The position numbers and the translations under genes are program-made. The notes under the pieces are model-generated. The model did not search any database, was not told where the DNA came from, and saw nothing but the letters and a program-made list of their open reading frames with translations. A stretch of 43,153 nt of DNA from Rodentolepis nana (lineage: Eukaryota > Platyhelminthes > Cestoda > Cyclophyllidea > Hymenolepididae). Below, in pieces: positions 1 through 11,826 of the stretch (its first letter is position 1; each line of letters starts with the position of its first letter). The stretch covers positions 1 to 43,153 of the forward strand of contig UZAE01012070.1 of NCBI GenBank assembly GCA_900617975.1, written 5' to 3'.

Positions 1-309
1 CACGTGGTGCTCCCTGGGCAAAGTATACTCATGCGGCAAAAAAATGTCTATAAACCGCCAGTTGATTTCTCACTTCAAACTCCCATCACCACACGGCATG
101 TCATATTCGACCACTTCCACAGTACTCACCTCACCTTACATCTACCTTTGTGCCTGTCTCTTTCACATCTTTAAAAACTCTTCCGTTCCCCACCCCCTTC
201 TCGACTTTCCTCCACTTTGATGTTCCTTACCCTCTGTGAAGCCTGAAGTCAACTAAAGGGCTAATGATAACTATCAAAACGCCTGCCATTTGATATAAAT
301 AAATAAACA
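1..309 (+). mobile_element. SINE-like retroposon, copy A (5' end cut by window)
   Basis: This is the first of four related copies of one dispersed non-coding repeat. It aligns along its whole length with the copy at 15004-15326, sharing blocks such as ATGTCATATTCGACCACTT, a C-rich middle and the 3' block AAGGGCTAATGATA. About 25 bp of its 5' end lie outside the window. It ends in an ATAAATAAATAAAC tail, as expected of a non-LTR retroposed element. It lies just downstream of the 3' end of the minus-strand gene. I see no open reading frame that looks coding. Confidence 0.8.
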
Positions 310-365
310 AATACCCAAATACTCATTGTGACTTTAATTCCAACACCTGCCAATTATTAGTATGT

Positions 366-3300
366 TTAAAAGTCAACAAAATTGACTAACATTGTAGATT
401 GATTCGAGCGAAACCACAATAGTTTCGTGTGATTTCTTGTATTTGTTTTTTGTCTCAATAACCTCCATGTTGAATTCAAAGTGAAGAGAGCAATATGACA
501 CTTTAAGAAGAAATAACTTGCACTAGAAACAAAACGAGGTATTTTTATTAACAATCTGACGTTACTCTAAAAGAAATCACAGACTTCGGAGACAATTAGC
601 CTAACACTTAGAACACAGAAATGCATTCACTAAGAAAAGATACACAAATGTAAATTAAAGTGATTTCATTCAACTAGACGAAGCGTAATTACCAAACATT
701 TTCACCAATATGGGCAATAAGATGGAAAATTTCTCAATAGCAGATATTCAAAAAATCTTACGGTAGAAGAAGCTTCAGTTAAGGTGAGTAAAAAGGAATT
801 CAAAAAATCCAAACTATTAAGATCAGAACTGGAATTTGCTATTCGTACAATTATGTCACTCTTGATTTCCATCATATTAATCTGCAAGAACATGCTTTCA
901 AGATTATGTTTCCAATGTTTCAAAATTGTCAATAAATCTACCAAGCTCTGCATCCCAAATTTGCACATATCGAAAATCAATAAAAAGACCACCCAGTGAA
1001 TGTAGTTCGTGAGACAAATTGGCCATTTAGATAAGTGAGTCATACATTTTGCCAAATTTCAAAGCTAATTTGATTCAATTCTCCCAACTTAATTAATTTT
1101 GCATTTCACATCGGCCGGATTCGTATTTTTTCACCGATTTCTCCTATCCTTTTCAAAGTAAGGATGTATTGCCTGAGCACAAATATTACCTAGAAAACTA
1201 AAGACTTAATCTCGGTTTGCCCGGTTAAAATAAGCTTCACATCAACCAACTTTTATTTCACAATCTTGCGCTAAGAATTACACTTTGCTTGATTAAAATA
1301 ATGACTAAATCTTTGGCGTAAAATTATTATATTTCAGGATGTATTTACAACCTTTCTAAGGATATAAAAACTGAATGAAAAATAAATTAATATCTTATTT
1401 TCCAAAAATGTAGCAAAAGGAATGTTTAGAAAAGTAAATTATTTCAGTTCCTTTCAGAGAATAACGCGAGAACTTGATTAGAGAACAAATAGCTCGAATT
1501 TAACTACAGACGAAGCATGTTCAATTTAGCAGATTAACATTATTTATAAGCTAATTAGCTGTAGATAAATTCTTTTTGAGAAGCCACAAATGGTCACTTG
1601 CAATTCAAAGAAAAGCTAGGACGGTACGACCGGAGAACCTCCTAACGTATACTCGACGTTGGAACTTCTTTCCTTAACATTTACAAGAATAGTCAGTATC
1701 CACAATGGGAAAATATATTTTAAGACGTCACCCACCATTTGCTCTGACCTTTCAAACTTGGCTGATTTAGTCAAACTGTCAGAGTGGAGACAGCGCTAGG
1801 ATTTTATATCCGATGACATTTCACTCCTTGTCTAATTGTTTTTTTATTGTTTTATTTCAGCAATATGTAAACTCTTATTGCAAAGGCCGTGCTTTAGGAT
1901 ACAACTCTCGAGATCTTTTATGGGTTCTTTACCTTCGGCGTTCAGGGTTTAATAGCACTGTGATTTGTGTTATTGCCTCAATATAACTGCCTCTTGATAG
2001 GAAAGACAATTTTTCTAATGCTATCGGATAAAAACGTAGAGAAAATACACTTTTCCTAACGATCGGATTCGCATGACTTTTAAAGCTTCTGTTGATAATC
2101 AATACAACCTTGCTCTATTTAAAGTTCAACCTTAGATCACTTAGAAAAAGGCTGTCGGTAAAAGTTACCTGATGTCTAGCCAGGAAGCAATTATTGTTCA
2201 GGCAGTAGTCATAAAATGAAAAGCAGACGTCTCAGATGTTGGCAATGACTCCTAAGCTCCTCCCTCCCCCCCCCCCCCCCCCCCCCCCCCCCCACCCACC
2301 CATCTTAAATATTAAGAGTGAAATATTATGTCCTTATTGAAGTGAGATTATCGAACGACCAATTGCAAAATTTAAAATGAAACATGTTGTGTATACTGGA
2401 ACAAGCAAAACGTAAGTCAGATAGGCAAGAGGGAAAAAGAGTTACCTAAAAAATATGCTTTGCGGTTTAGTAAAATAAATATAACACAAGGTGTACTATT
2501 CTAAGCCTCTTCGTGAAACTCAGCCAGTTCAGTTACATGAATAAAATAATGGAACAAAACGGTAAATATTGGGTAAGCAAGACGTGTTAAGTAAAAGGAA
2601 GTTACCAAATACCCGATGAAAGTGAACTCAGTTTTCTTACTAATTCACAATTCCCTCTTTGGCCAGAGATGAGAAGTTTCTATTTATTCTCTAAAATCCA
2701 CACTATAGTTACCGACCCCCCTCTCATCAAAAGCAATGGGAGCACGCGCTGGCAATTGGACAAGAACAAGTTACTCCACTGTCCACCCTCAATCTCGCAG
2801 ATATAACGCAAGGAATAGTAAAATTCTGTTTTAATTTGAAGCAAAAGAAAGGAAAAATCCATTTTGTCAGTGGACAAAATGGCAGGAAATTACTTACAGT
2901 TTAAATATCCCGGAATAAATAATATCTTGGCGATGTTACAAAATTGCTTATGTCAAACGCTTGCTTCGTCGTTGAATTTTTATCTACAGGTTTGTCAATA
3001 ATCAACTTCCTACCAAAGGAAAAGTTTTCACTAGCTCGTTTTCCTCATCATTCCATTTATTGATTTTTGCTTATTCATAATACAATTGTAACCAAACCTG
3101 TCAAAACAAATCTCTCGTTGTGTTAAACTAATTAATACGAAATTTACTACGGCACATTTGCTTTGACCATCAAGAAAACATTCTAAATTTAGGCCAAATA
3201 TTAAATTCGGGTCTGACAATCAAATAAAATAGCGCTGAAAATAAAGTCAGATAATCGGACATAAATGATAAAGAGCCAATTGGAATGCATACCAGGAACT

Positions 3301-6300
3301 CTTGACTAAGTCTTCATTTGCTATTAACTTGGCATAAAGCACAGGCGTGAACATGTTTCGCAGCAAGATGTGCACCCCCAGCGACTTCAACTCACAAAAT
3401 AAACTCAACTATTTTAGTACATCCACCAGATTTGGTTAGAAAGACGAAACTTATGCTTCTTGTTCGATGTATCGGTCAATAAATTCTTGTCAATTCTACT
3501 TTGCAGACAATTTCTGTTGAATGAAGTCATCTCTGATTCCAGGTAGAGTTGCACCCACATGTACGCAGCCACAAGAGATTGAGCTATATTTATTACTTTG
3601 TAAATAATTAATTTAAGAAAGGTAACTCTTTAATAGGAAAACAATTTTATCCTTGAAAAATAGATGTCTAATTCAAATTTACCATGATTTGAATGAGTAT
3701 ACAAAAAATACTTGATATTATATAGCTAAATTGGTCAAGCTTCTATAATACTTGCTTCAAACTAACGAATAAGCAAATTAATTTAATTTTACGAACTATT
3801 GCGCAGATGGGCTTGGCTTTAAATATAAACAAATATGAGTGAATGTAAATAACCCAGGAGTTAATTCGCCATCTTAATTTGCACTTTACAGAAAAAGTAA
3901 CACTTGTTCATTAATTAAATGAAAAAAATAATGTATAAATGATCATAAGTACGGGCAGGAAGCTCTATTTGGAATTCGACTTGTATTTAAACTTCGCTTA
4001 CTGATTCCAAAGTCTCCATTAGAGAATCTGTGATGATAAGCTTGCGTCAATCTCGAGCTGTAATCCTCTGACGAGTATTCACAAACTCGTAAAAAGCGAA
4101 TTGCTATTTCTCGCAGTGTTTATGATAGAATAAGGAGAGGTGATTTGTTGATGAAAATGGCTGTCTGGAAATTGGCATTACAATAGCATTGGCAAATGTA
4201 TCACTCTTTGTGAGTTTACAAATACACGGAGGACTAATCTAATCAGTAAATATTTTTTCTCGATACTCCTGTAATCTACAAGCCCGTGTTCTGAATACTT
4301 GAAACACATGCAATGCAATAGAAGATGACAATGGATACCTTGCGCAATGTGCTCGCGCGTTGGGGAGTTTGATAGCATATTTCCAATGCCCCCCCCCCCC
4401 CCCCCCCCCCCCCCCACGTAGTGTACAAGCCGCACCCTTCTGCAAATTTTTATCCATTACTGGCTTATTCAACTCGGGCTCAGACATTTCATTCTGTCCT
4501 CAACTATTAGCTCCAAATTTATACCAAGCTCAAGAAATATGGTGAGGAAATATTTTTTGAGATACACGTGCATTCAGTGACCCTGATGATGACCTGGAGA
4601 TAGAGTTGAAGTAGCCTAGATCGTCATCTCGAATGTGCTATAACGCATTCCTAAGTGACTTTGAGAATAAATTTTTCCTACCATTTCTCATATATTCCAT
4701 TCATTTTGAACGTCAAATAGTAAATCCAACTTTTAATTAGAATAAATATATTACAGGAGGCATTAGAAGTGCTTCTATGATGTAGCAATTTCCTCGAAGA
4801 TAGGGTGATTATATTCTAATATGTTTCACCCACATTCAACGCAAAATATTTCCAAACTAATATATTAATGTACCTATTTTACGTTTCGCTTCATTTGTTT
4901 ATAACAAGTCAAACAGTTTGCTTTATATAAGTGACTAGAATCAATTTTAAATCGGATTTTGTAAGTACCAACGAACTGTTAAAGCTTGACTTGAATTTAT
5001 TTGGAGGAATCGCTCTAATCGAGAAACACGTATCATCCACTGCTTCCTCCATATCAAGAAGCATTGAGCAGTGTCGCAGTTCACTTGATTACAAAATAGG
5101 CTAAAGAAAGTTCTGGCATTACACCGATAAATCTCTAATGCATATTCAAAAGGCATACTTTAAACTCCAATAGGGAGGCAGCAAAACTTTAGTAAAGACT
5201 CTTCTCCACTTTCCCATAAATTATGGCATTTGGACAGACAGCTACAGGCTACTTGTTTGAATACTAGCGACGGGTTGAACTACAATTAACACTCGAACAG
5301 ATAGTGGGTTAGCCAACTGCACTAGTGAAGTCTGGTTGGCCCAGGTGGTGGTAGTGAATCTGAGTATTTCACTGTGAAGACTCCATGATGCCACACCTTA
5401 CACGGAATAGCTTTCTTCTCAATATGCCTTGGAAGCAATCATTAGTCAAGCTGACAGAGTTAAAACACCTATAGTGCCAATATTATTTGTTTTAATGGAG
5501 TCTTTTTTCTTTCTCTCACATGAAGGTGTTTTTAACCCTCTGACTTTGAGTGGATTAGAATGACCATCAAACGCTAAGCTTTTTTGAAACTTTAAAATGA
5601 TGAGGTTTGCATCAACTATAAATGACAAATTTTCAATGGGTTAAACTAGCCAGTCATTTGTGAGTTAAAATGAAAATATTAGAATTAAAAAGATAACCCA
5701 TTGATAACAATAATGTGTGAAAGTTACTTTCTTAAAAAAGATTTTTTTAGGAAAAATTTTACTACCATAGTAAATTCAAGATACACTCTCACATCGCAAG
5801 ACGAGCAATGGTCGATAGATTCCTTCAAATAATAGTGCTCCTTGCGTACTTGTAGTGCACTAAAGGAAGGCTTGATGATGGCAGAATAATAAAGCGGAAA
5901 AATCACTACAATGTTCAAAACCATTCAGATCCACTTTCGAGTGTAATATGGCCTCAACTGTAGTACAACGCTGTTATTTTGATGTTATTAGCTTTATTCA
6001 TAGGTTACTTGAACTTGAAAATTGGATGAAAAAGGTACTTTCTCCAGCAGTGTTACATTTATTTTAACGCTAACAACATTTAGAAGACAAATATTCACTT
6101 TAAGCTAATTATTTTCCTAGTATTCCAGTTCCAGATATTCCACAAGTCGTGTGTTAACTAATCATGTAAAAATTCTTTTAATTTCGAGGTAAAATGATAT
6201 TTAAATAACGTAAGACCACCCAAATGGCAGGGAAGTTACAACATAGTTCCTTCCAGTTATTCACCTTATTAAAACAACTGTTAAAACATTTATCCGCAGT

Positions 6301-9300
6301 ATAATATGATTCACCAAGATCGATTTTAGGTAAAAATTAAGAGCTAGGAGGAGTTAGCTAATGAAAATCAGAACGTGAATGCCCCACCCCCCCCTCCCCC
6401 CCTCCAATGCAATTTAGAAGTTGAGAATAATAAGGTCATCGAAATGTGTAAATTAGGAAAATCGCAGGAAACAATCCATTACTTTTATTTTGAGCATGAA
6501 GTCCATTAACTTCGCTAGGCAGGCATATCAAAAATCCGCATTGGTATTTCAATGACTCATTGACCAAAAAACACGGTCATTTAATCGTGCATTCATTGAT
6601 AAATAATGGCGATATGTGGAAATGTTTTGAACCCAGAACATGTCGACGAATGCAGAAATTTTTATTCGACATCTTTTTTGTAAAAACCCCTACCAACTTT
6701 GTCAGAAGCATAATCCACGAACAACAAATAGAGTCACAAATCATGTTTCATTTGAATTCCAACTTATCTTAATACTTCTATCAGAATGAAGGATATAATG
6801 AAATTATAAATATCCCGGTAAAATCATTTACTAGGGTAAGTGGATCCATCATTTTGATTATAATTGACTTTACGGCGTGTACACTTTACCACAATATACT
6901 TCTTCTTAAATAAATACGTTCCGTGCGATACGTCTGTTTCCTCTATAGCTGAGCTGTGGCTTAGCTAGATAGATATGGAGGAATCTGCCAAAGAGATTTC
7001 TGAGTTAGTCAAGGCCTTACTAGTGTAGTAATCCGCTACAAACAAAATGATCGGCTAACTTAATGTGCGTTCCAATAATAGTAAAATATCAATTTAAATA
7101 TATAGAGCTCATTGTATCTTAGCTTAGGAAATCTTAACGGCTAGAGAATTCAGTCAATTTGCGTTTAAATTTAAAAATAGCTTCTATATTTCCTAATCAC
7201 TCCATATCATATATGGAAAGACGATTCAGCCTATTTGAATTGCTGACTCGAGAGTACACACACGCCATGCGCACGCGAGTCGTTAAAAGGGGGGTGGGCC
7301 AAATGACGATTCCGGAAGTGGCTTTAGTTGTCCAACCGGATTAGAGGACGGCAAGCGAGGAGGTGGGGAGGGGGGGGGGTATTTTTTTTTACTTCTAAGT
7401 AGTGGAGAATGCACCCTCAATGCCATGTATGGAAACTGAGCGATTTCTCTCATTCACATAACTAAGCCATTCATAGTATTAGAAGAATGAAAGACGCGAA
7501 AATTGGCGAGTTTTTCTCCCTTTTAACCAAACAACGGAAAACTTCCCAAAATGGAAATATTGAATAGTAAATAAACAGTCAATTAGAACTTAGGTACTCA
7601 CTCATTGCAATCCGATCAGAAGTTAATTTAAGGTTTTGAAACGTACCAGCTACTTGACAAAGACGAAAGAAACCATCAACGCTGAATGGTGGATTGTAAG
7701 TGAAAATTTGATCTGTTGATGAACCATCCTGACAGGTGACCGTGCTGAGAGAACTGTGAAAAACAGGAAAGATTTGGATAATTTTTTTTTATTATTAAAT
7801 AAATAAAACAAAGGGAATTTTTGAAAGCTATAAATCTTGGACCGTTTTTAAAAAGGAGTCTATTGAAACTTAAACACATAATGAGGGGACATAGATAAAT
7901 AAGTTTGATTTTATCTTATTCGTATGCCTCATAATAGCCAAATCTTCAAGTCGGCAAATTTGGAAATTATCTTTTATTCAGGCATGCCTTATTTAGCTAA
8001 ATTGCATCTCTACATTTTGTCAGTTATCTTATGGTTGATTTTCAAAGAAAAACCGAAAGTGGTAGAAGGAGAAAGGCGCAAAATTCAAATTTGCCTGAAG
8101 TTTTAATGAGCCGCCTTTCAAGTGGATACTTTTTGCCGTAAAAACCTCACACCCCTTTATGCCTCCATAAACCCTATCGCCTACTAAATTCTCGATAAAT
8201 TGCAGGTTATAAATTCTGTGGGGCTATTTTGATAAGATAATAATAGGTCCAAAGCCAGACGTTTCAATGGACTATCGCTAAGATTTAAAGAATTAATGTC
8301 AATCGATATTATTTTAATTCATGACAAAATTCGTGCTCATAATAACCAATTGATCCTAAACCAATTATAATCTCATCTTACATTTGAAAGATCTAGGTAA
8401 GATTGAAAATATTTTTAAACATTTGAACAGGTAGAATGGAGGTCGAAATAGGGATTGAAACCTCGAAAGACATCAAAATATACGCACCAAATATAGCTTA
8501 TATAAACTAGTCAAACCGGATAAAGGGAAAAAAAACAAAGCACGTTTCGCTACAGTGAGTGCGTTTCGATGGGCGTCAACTTTCTAAGGTATACTCTATC
8601 AATAGAAGCGAAGCTAAAATGGTGGCCCTCCCTTAACTAACTACCTCCTCGCATTCTCATGAAGTGAGGAAATGAGTCAGCGAATACTGCTATGAGAGAT
8701 GATATTTTTTTTCTATCGCTCTCTCTTATGACTTAAATTTGACCAATTGCATTTAAGGGCGTTTCACGCTGTAATGAGTCATTCAATGCGGTACTCTACG
8801 AGGGACTCATTCTGGATGAGCTTTCGAAGTTCTGATGACCGAAAGCTGACCATGGTCTGACGATGCCATTTTCATGCTTCACTACCAACACGATAATACA
8901 TCCCCTCGGCTGAGCTCTATTCTTTAGAGGCCTACCAACACTTCAATAATTAATGTGAATTGATTAACTCTATCGACAACAATTTCTTAAATGAAACCGA
9001 TGAGAGAGTTTCCTCTTATTCTAAAGACAAAGAACTCCTTTTCATTACCTGTCCGAAAACAAACTACCTGACATTATGGGGGGGGATTCGTGACAAGAAA
9101 CAATTAACAAAATAGTCATAATTGTCAAAATGTAAATACAAATAGCTAAAACACATATACCTGCTTTGAATGTTGTTGACTTTTATACGCCTCGATAGCA
9201 TTATTTGTACTATTTCATTCAAGAGTAGGGAAGTGATTGTATATCTTGACAGTATTCATTTCACCCATATTTAAATAACTGATTGTTAGAAGGTAAATAT

Positions 9301-11826
9301 GTGAAAGAACTAATACTACTTTATGCTTGTTGCTACGACAACGGAAGGCAAAATTTTTTCCTAGTTATGACAATACTTATTAAACTGAATAGCATTTCAT
9401 ACTTAAATATCTCTTGGCGTTTTTCTTTCTTGTGAAGCATGTTAACAACATAACTTAGACACATTGGAGATGAAATGATTAGAGGGGCGTTGGACACTAC
9501 ACTTTCCATAGGTGAGTCATCAACCAAAACTTCTTTAGCATACTGGAAGCATTTGCGGCAAAATGCCTTTGAAAGAAATGAGGAAGTGTAGATGGCTAGG
9601 CGGTTTTCTCTATGGAAAAGAGAGGAGGTTAATGCCTTTCTAAGGGGGTTTATTTTAAAGCTAAGAGCAAAAGACTTTTTGTACGTTCACTTTCTCTGAT
9701 TTACAACTTTTAAAAGCAAATTCATTTGAACAAAATTAAAATGCTAACAATTTTGAGATGTGTCTTCTACTATTAAATAATCTAATAATAAACTACAATT
9801 ATGAAAGTAGATTTTGACTAATTCCATTCATGATAAATTAAGAATAGAGTGTTTTTCTTGGGTGTATACCCTCTATTTTTAAGCAATCAGCTCTATTACC
9901 TGAAAACTTGCAGTTTTGCCTTCGATTAAGTAATAAATAAGCTATTACGAAAATTTACATTTACTCAGATGTTCAAATTTAAGAAAGTAATATATGATTT
10001 GCCAATATTTTAACAAGGAGAGGGCAATTGAACCAGGGACTTTTGATAAGTTTGGTTCACGCATCAGCTTAAATGGATCTTCCTTTGTTGTTATATATTG
10101 TTCTAAAATACTACTGCTTTCATCAACATTCACATTGTTTACTAATTTTGTTTATAATGGTTGCGTGTATTTTGTAGATCTGGGTGATACAAATCTAACT
10201 AGTGTTTTGATTTTAATCGTACAAAGATGATACAATTTCAGACACTTATTCAATAAACTAAGCAATATTTCAAACAAAAGGAAGTAAACATTTAAAAGAA
10301 AACTTAAAGTAGGTTGATATGCAAACTTGAGTATTTTGGATATTTGAGAAACTTTAAATGCTAATTCTGTGGAAATAATTCCATTTTCAATAGCCCCGCC
10401 AACATTCATTTGAAACATTCGCAACAACCCTTTTTATTAATTTTTCACCTTCAAAAAGTTGGGACTGTTGATTGGTAAGTCCATTTTTTTATTCCAGATT
10501 GTACTTTTATGACATTTTGCGCACTGATTTTCGATTCATTCTAAATAATTAACTTAGCTTGATTGGGAGACTTGAGAGATATTGTAGGTGTGGTAAAGAT
10601 CGGTAGACTATAATTCTTCATTATGATTGGAAAAAAATAACAAAGATAAACGCCAATAAATCACTGACAATTAATCGTTGTTCTCCAAGTGGAGTGTCCA
10701 AAACTTCTTACACATAAATCAGCAAGTCAAGCATGGAATATAAGAGGAGCTCAATATACCCCTGAAGCTTACGCAAGTTCATAACGTAACCTGCCCGTCA
10801 AGGAGTGTTCTTTTCTACACTCACGCTTGCCGCTAAGATCTTGGTGCGAACTTTATCCTTAAAAGGCGACTAAGATTTGGGGTGAGCTAAATTCAACAAC
10901 TTTTCTGGTTCAGATTATTTCTTCCCATTTTTTTCCAATATAATGGCCAGAAAATTTCGGGCCATTCTTAGATGAAATAATTCATTTATTATGTACTAAT
11001 AATAGTAGGCTTAACGCTATTATTTAAGTTCAAACGTAATACCATTAAAAATTGTATTACACTATAATGCTTTAACTAAATTCTTACTTTTAAGGGGATA
11101 AATTGTTGCCCAAAAGTTTTAAAGTAATTGATCTCGATTCGTCAAGCACTTTAATCTTTGTTTTCTTGTTTGAGTGCTTATAACTGATCGGTTAAAGTGC
11201 ATTTCATGACTGAATTGACTGGTTGATTTTCTTACAGTCTTTGCTATTGAATAGCAGACTTTGAAGTTGGGTTCAGAGTTTCCCAGCCACATTGATTACA
11301 AAGGGTGACACACAAGTCCCGAGTCTTTTGTTGAATAGGCCATGAAAACAAACTTTGAATTTGTGGGAAATCCAAGAGAGGAGAAATATTAAATTAATTT
11401 TGATAAATGCTTGTCTGCCAATTGGGGGGGGGGGGGGGGGGGGAGGGGTTTAGGAAATTGCATTTTGGCACGGACAGTGAGATCTCCAATCCGTTGTGGC
11501 TCTTTTGTTCAAAAAAAGAACAGGGGTAAGAAGACAGAGAAGTGTAAATTTCCTCCAATGATTCACTTTTCACGCGTTGTATTTGCGTCTACTTTGCTTT
11601 TTACTAATTTCGTACTGTGGATGGGTTCATAAAGAAGGCGTTAAAAAGTCAGCTGGAAATGTCAAAGGAGGATGAAGGAATGTGGTAGTGAAAAAAAAAT
11701 GAAAAAAATGGTAGAAACAAATAAAAGATCTTAGAATCGGAGAAGACACTTCTAGCATGTACCGAGTTTGTCTCAACAAAAACATTTCCATCATACACTC
11801 CAAAATATATCGAATGCACTTCACAT
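366..11826 (-). CDS. unidentified split gene, minus strand (5' end not found)
   Basis: I built this gene from minus-strand segments flanked by GT/AG with open, phase-compatible frames. Exons in transcript order: 11826-11750, 10857-10825, 10464-10449, 10366-10304, 10141-9965, 9919-9900, 9566-9386, 8183-8054, 7753-7602, an unresolved gap, perhaps 6069-6039, then 5859-5787, 5615-5537, 5371-5246, 5100-4973, 2825-2713, 881-762 and the last, 566-366, ending in a stop. Phases agree at every junction except across the gap. The best-supported exons are 9566-9386 (contains AFCRKCFQYAKEVL), 8183-8054 (SIHLKGGSLKLQANL), 7753-7602 (FTYNPPFSVDGFFRL), 5371-5246 (LVQLANPLSVRVLIVVQP) and 881-762. The 16-, 20- and 33-nt exons were partly chosen because they fit the phase, so they are weaker. 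The first exons encode helix-rich sequence and later ones look like beta-sandwich repeats with an N-P turn. This could be an ASH/PapD-like protein of the TRAPP II (TRAPPC9/10) or ciliary kind, but I do not assign it. Introns range from 45 bp to 2.1 kb. The start codon must lie upstream of 11826. Confidence 0.5.
2266..2293. repeat. poly(C) tract, 28 C
   Basis: An uninterrupted run of 28 C follows a C/T-rich lead-in and is followed by CACCCACCC. It lies in the intergenic or intronic region of the minus-strand gene. Lengths of such tracts in an assembly are unreliable. Confidence 0.9.
4389..4415. repeat. poly(C) tract, 27 C
   Basis: A run of 27 C lies inside the putative 2.1-kb intron of the minus-strand gene. 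It gives false proline- or glycine-rich open frames on both strands. Confidence 0.9.
11424..11443. repeat. poly(G) tract, 20 G
   Basis: A run of 20 G is followed by AGGGG. It lies within the putative intron between the 11.8-kb and 10.8-kb exons of the minus-strand gene. Confidence 0.9.

Noticed and set aside
702..1055. 117-codon minus-strand open frame taken as one intronless gene
   Set aside because: It has no recognisable domain as a whole. A segment of it, 762-881, has strong acceptor and donor sites and fits the split-gene model, so only that part is used.
4470..4614. Two short plus-strand segments (to 4545 and 4578-4614) that splice in frame and end in DPDDDLEIELK
   Set aside because: Frame and sites fit, but the segments are short, next to a poly(C) tract, and lack partner exons. 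They lie opposite an intron of the better-supported minus-strand gene.
6099..6157. Phase-compatible minus-strand exon before 6069-6039
   Set aside because: It would leave an intron of only 29 nt, too short for normal splicing.
9994..10230. 78-codon plus-strand open frame
   Set aside because: It is antisense to the minus-strand exon 9965-10141 and has no domain or splice context of its own.
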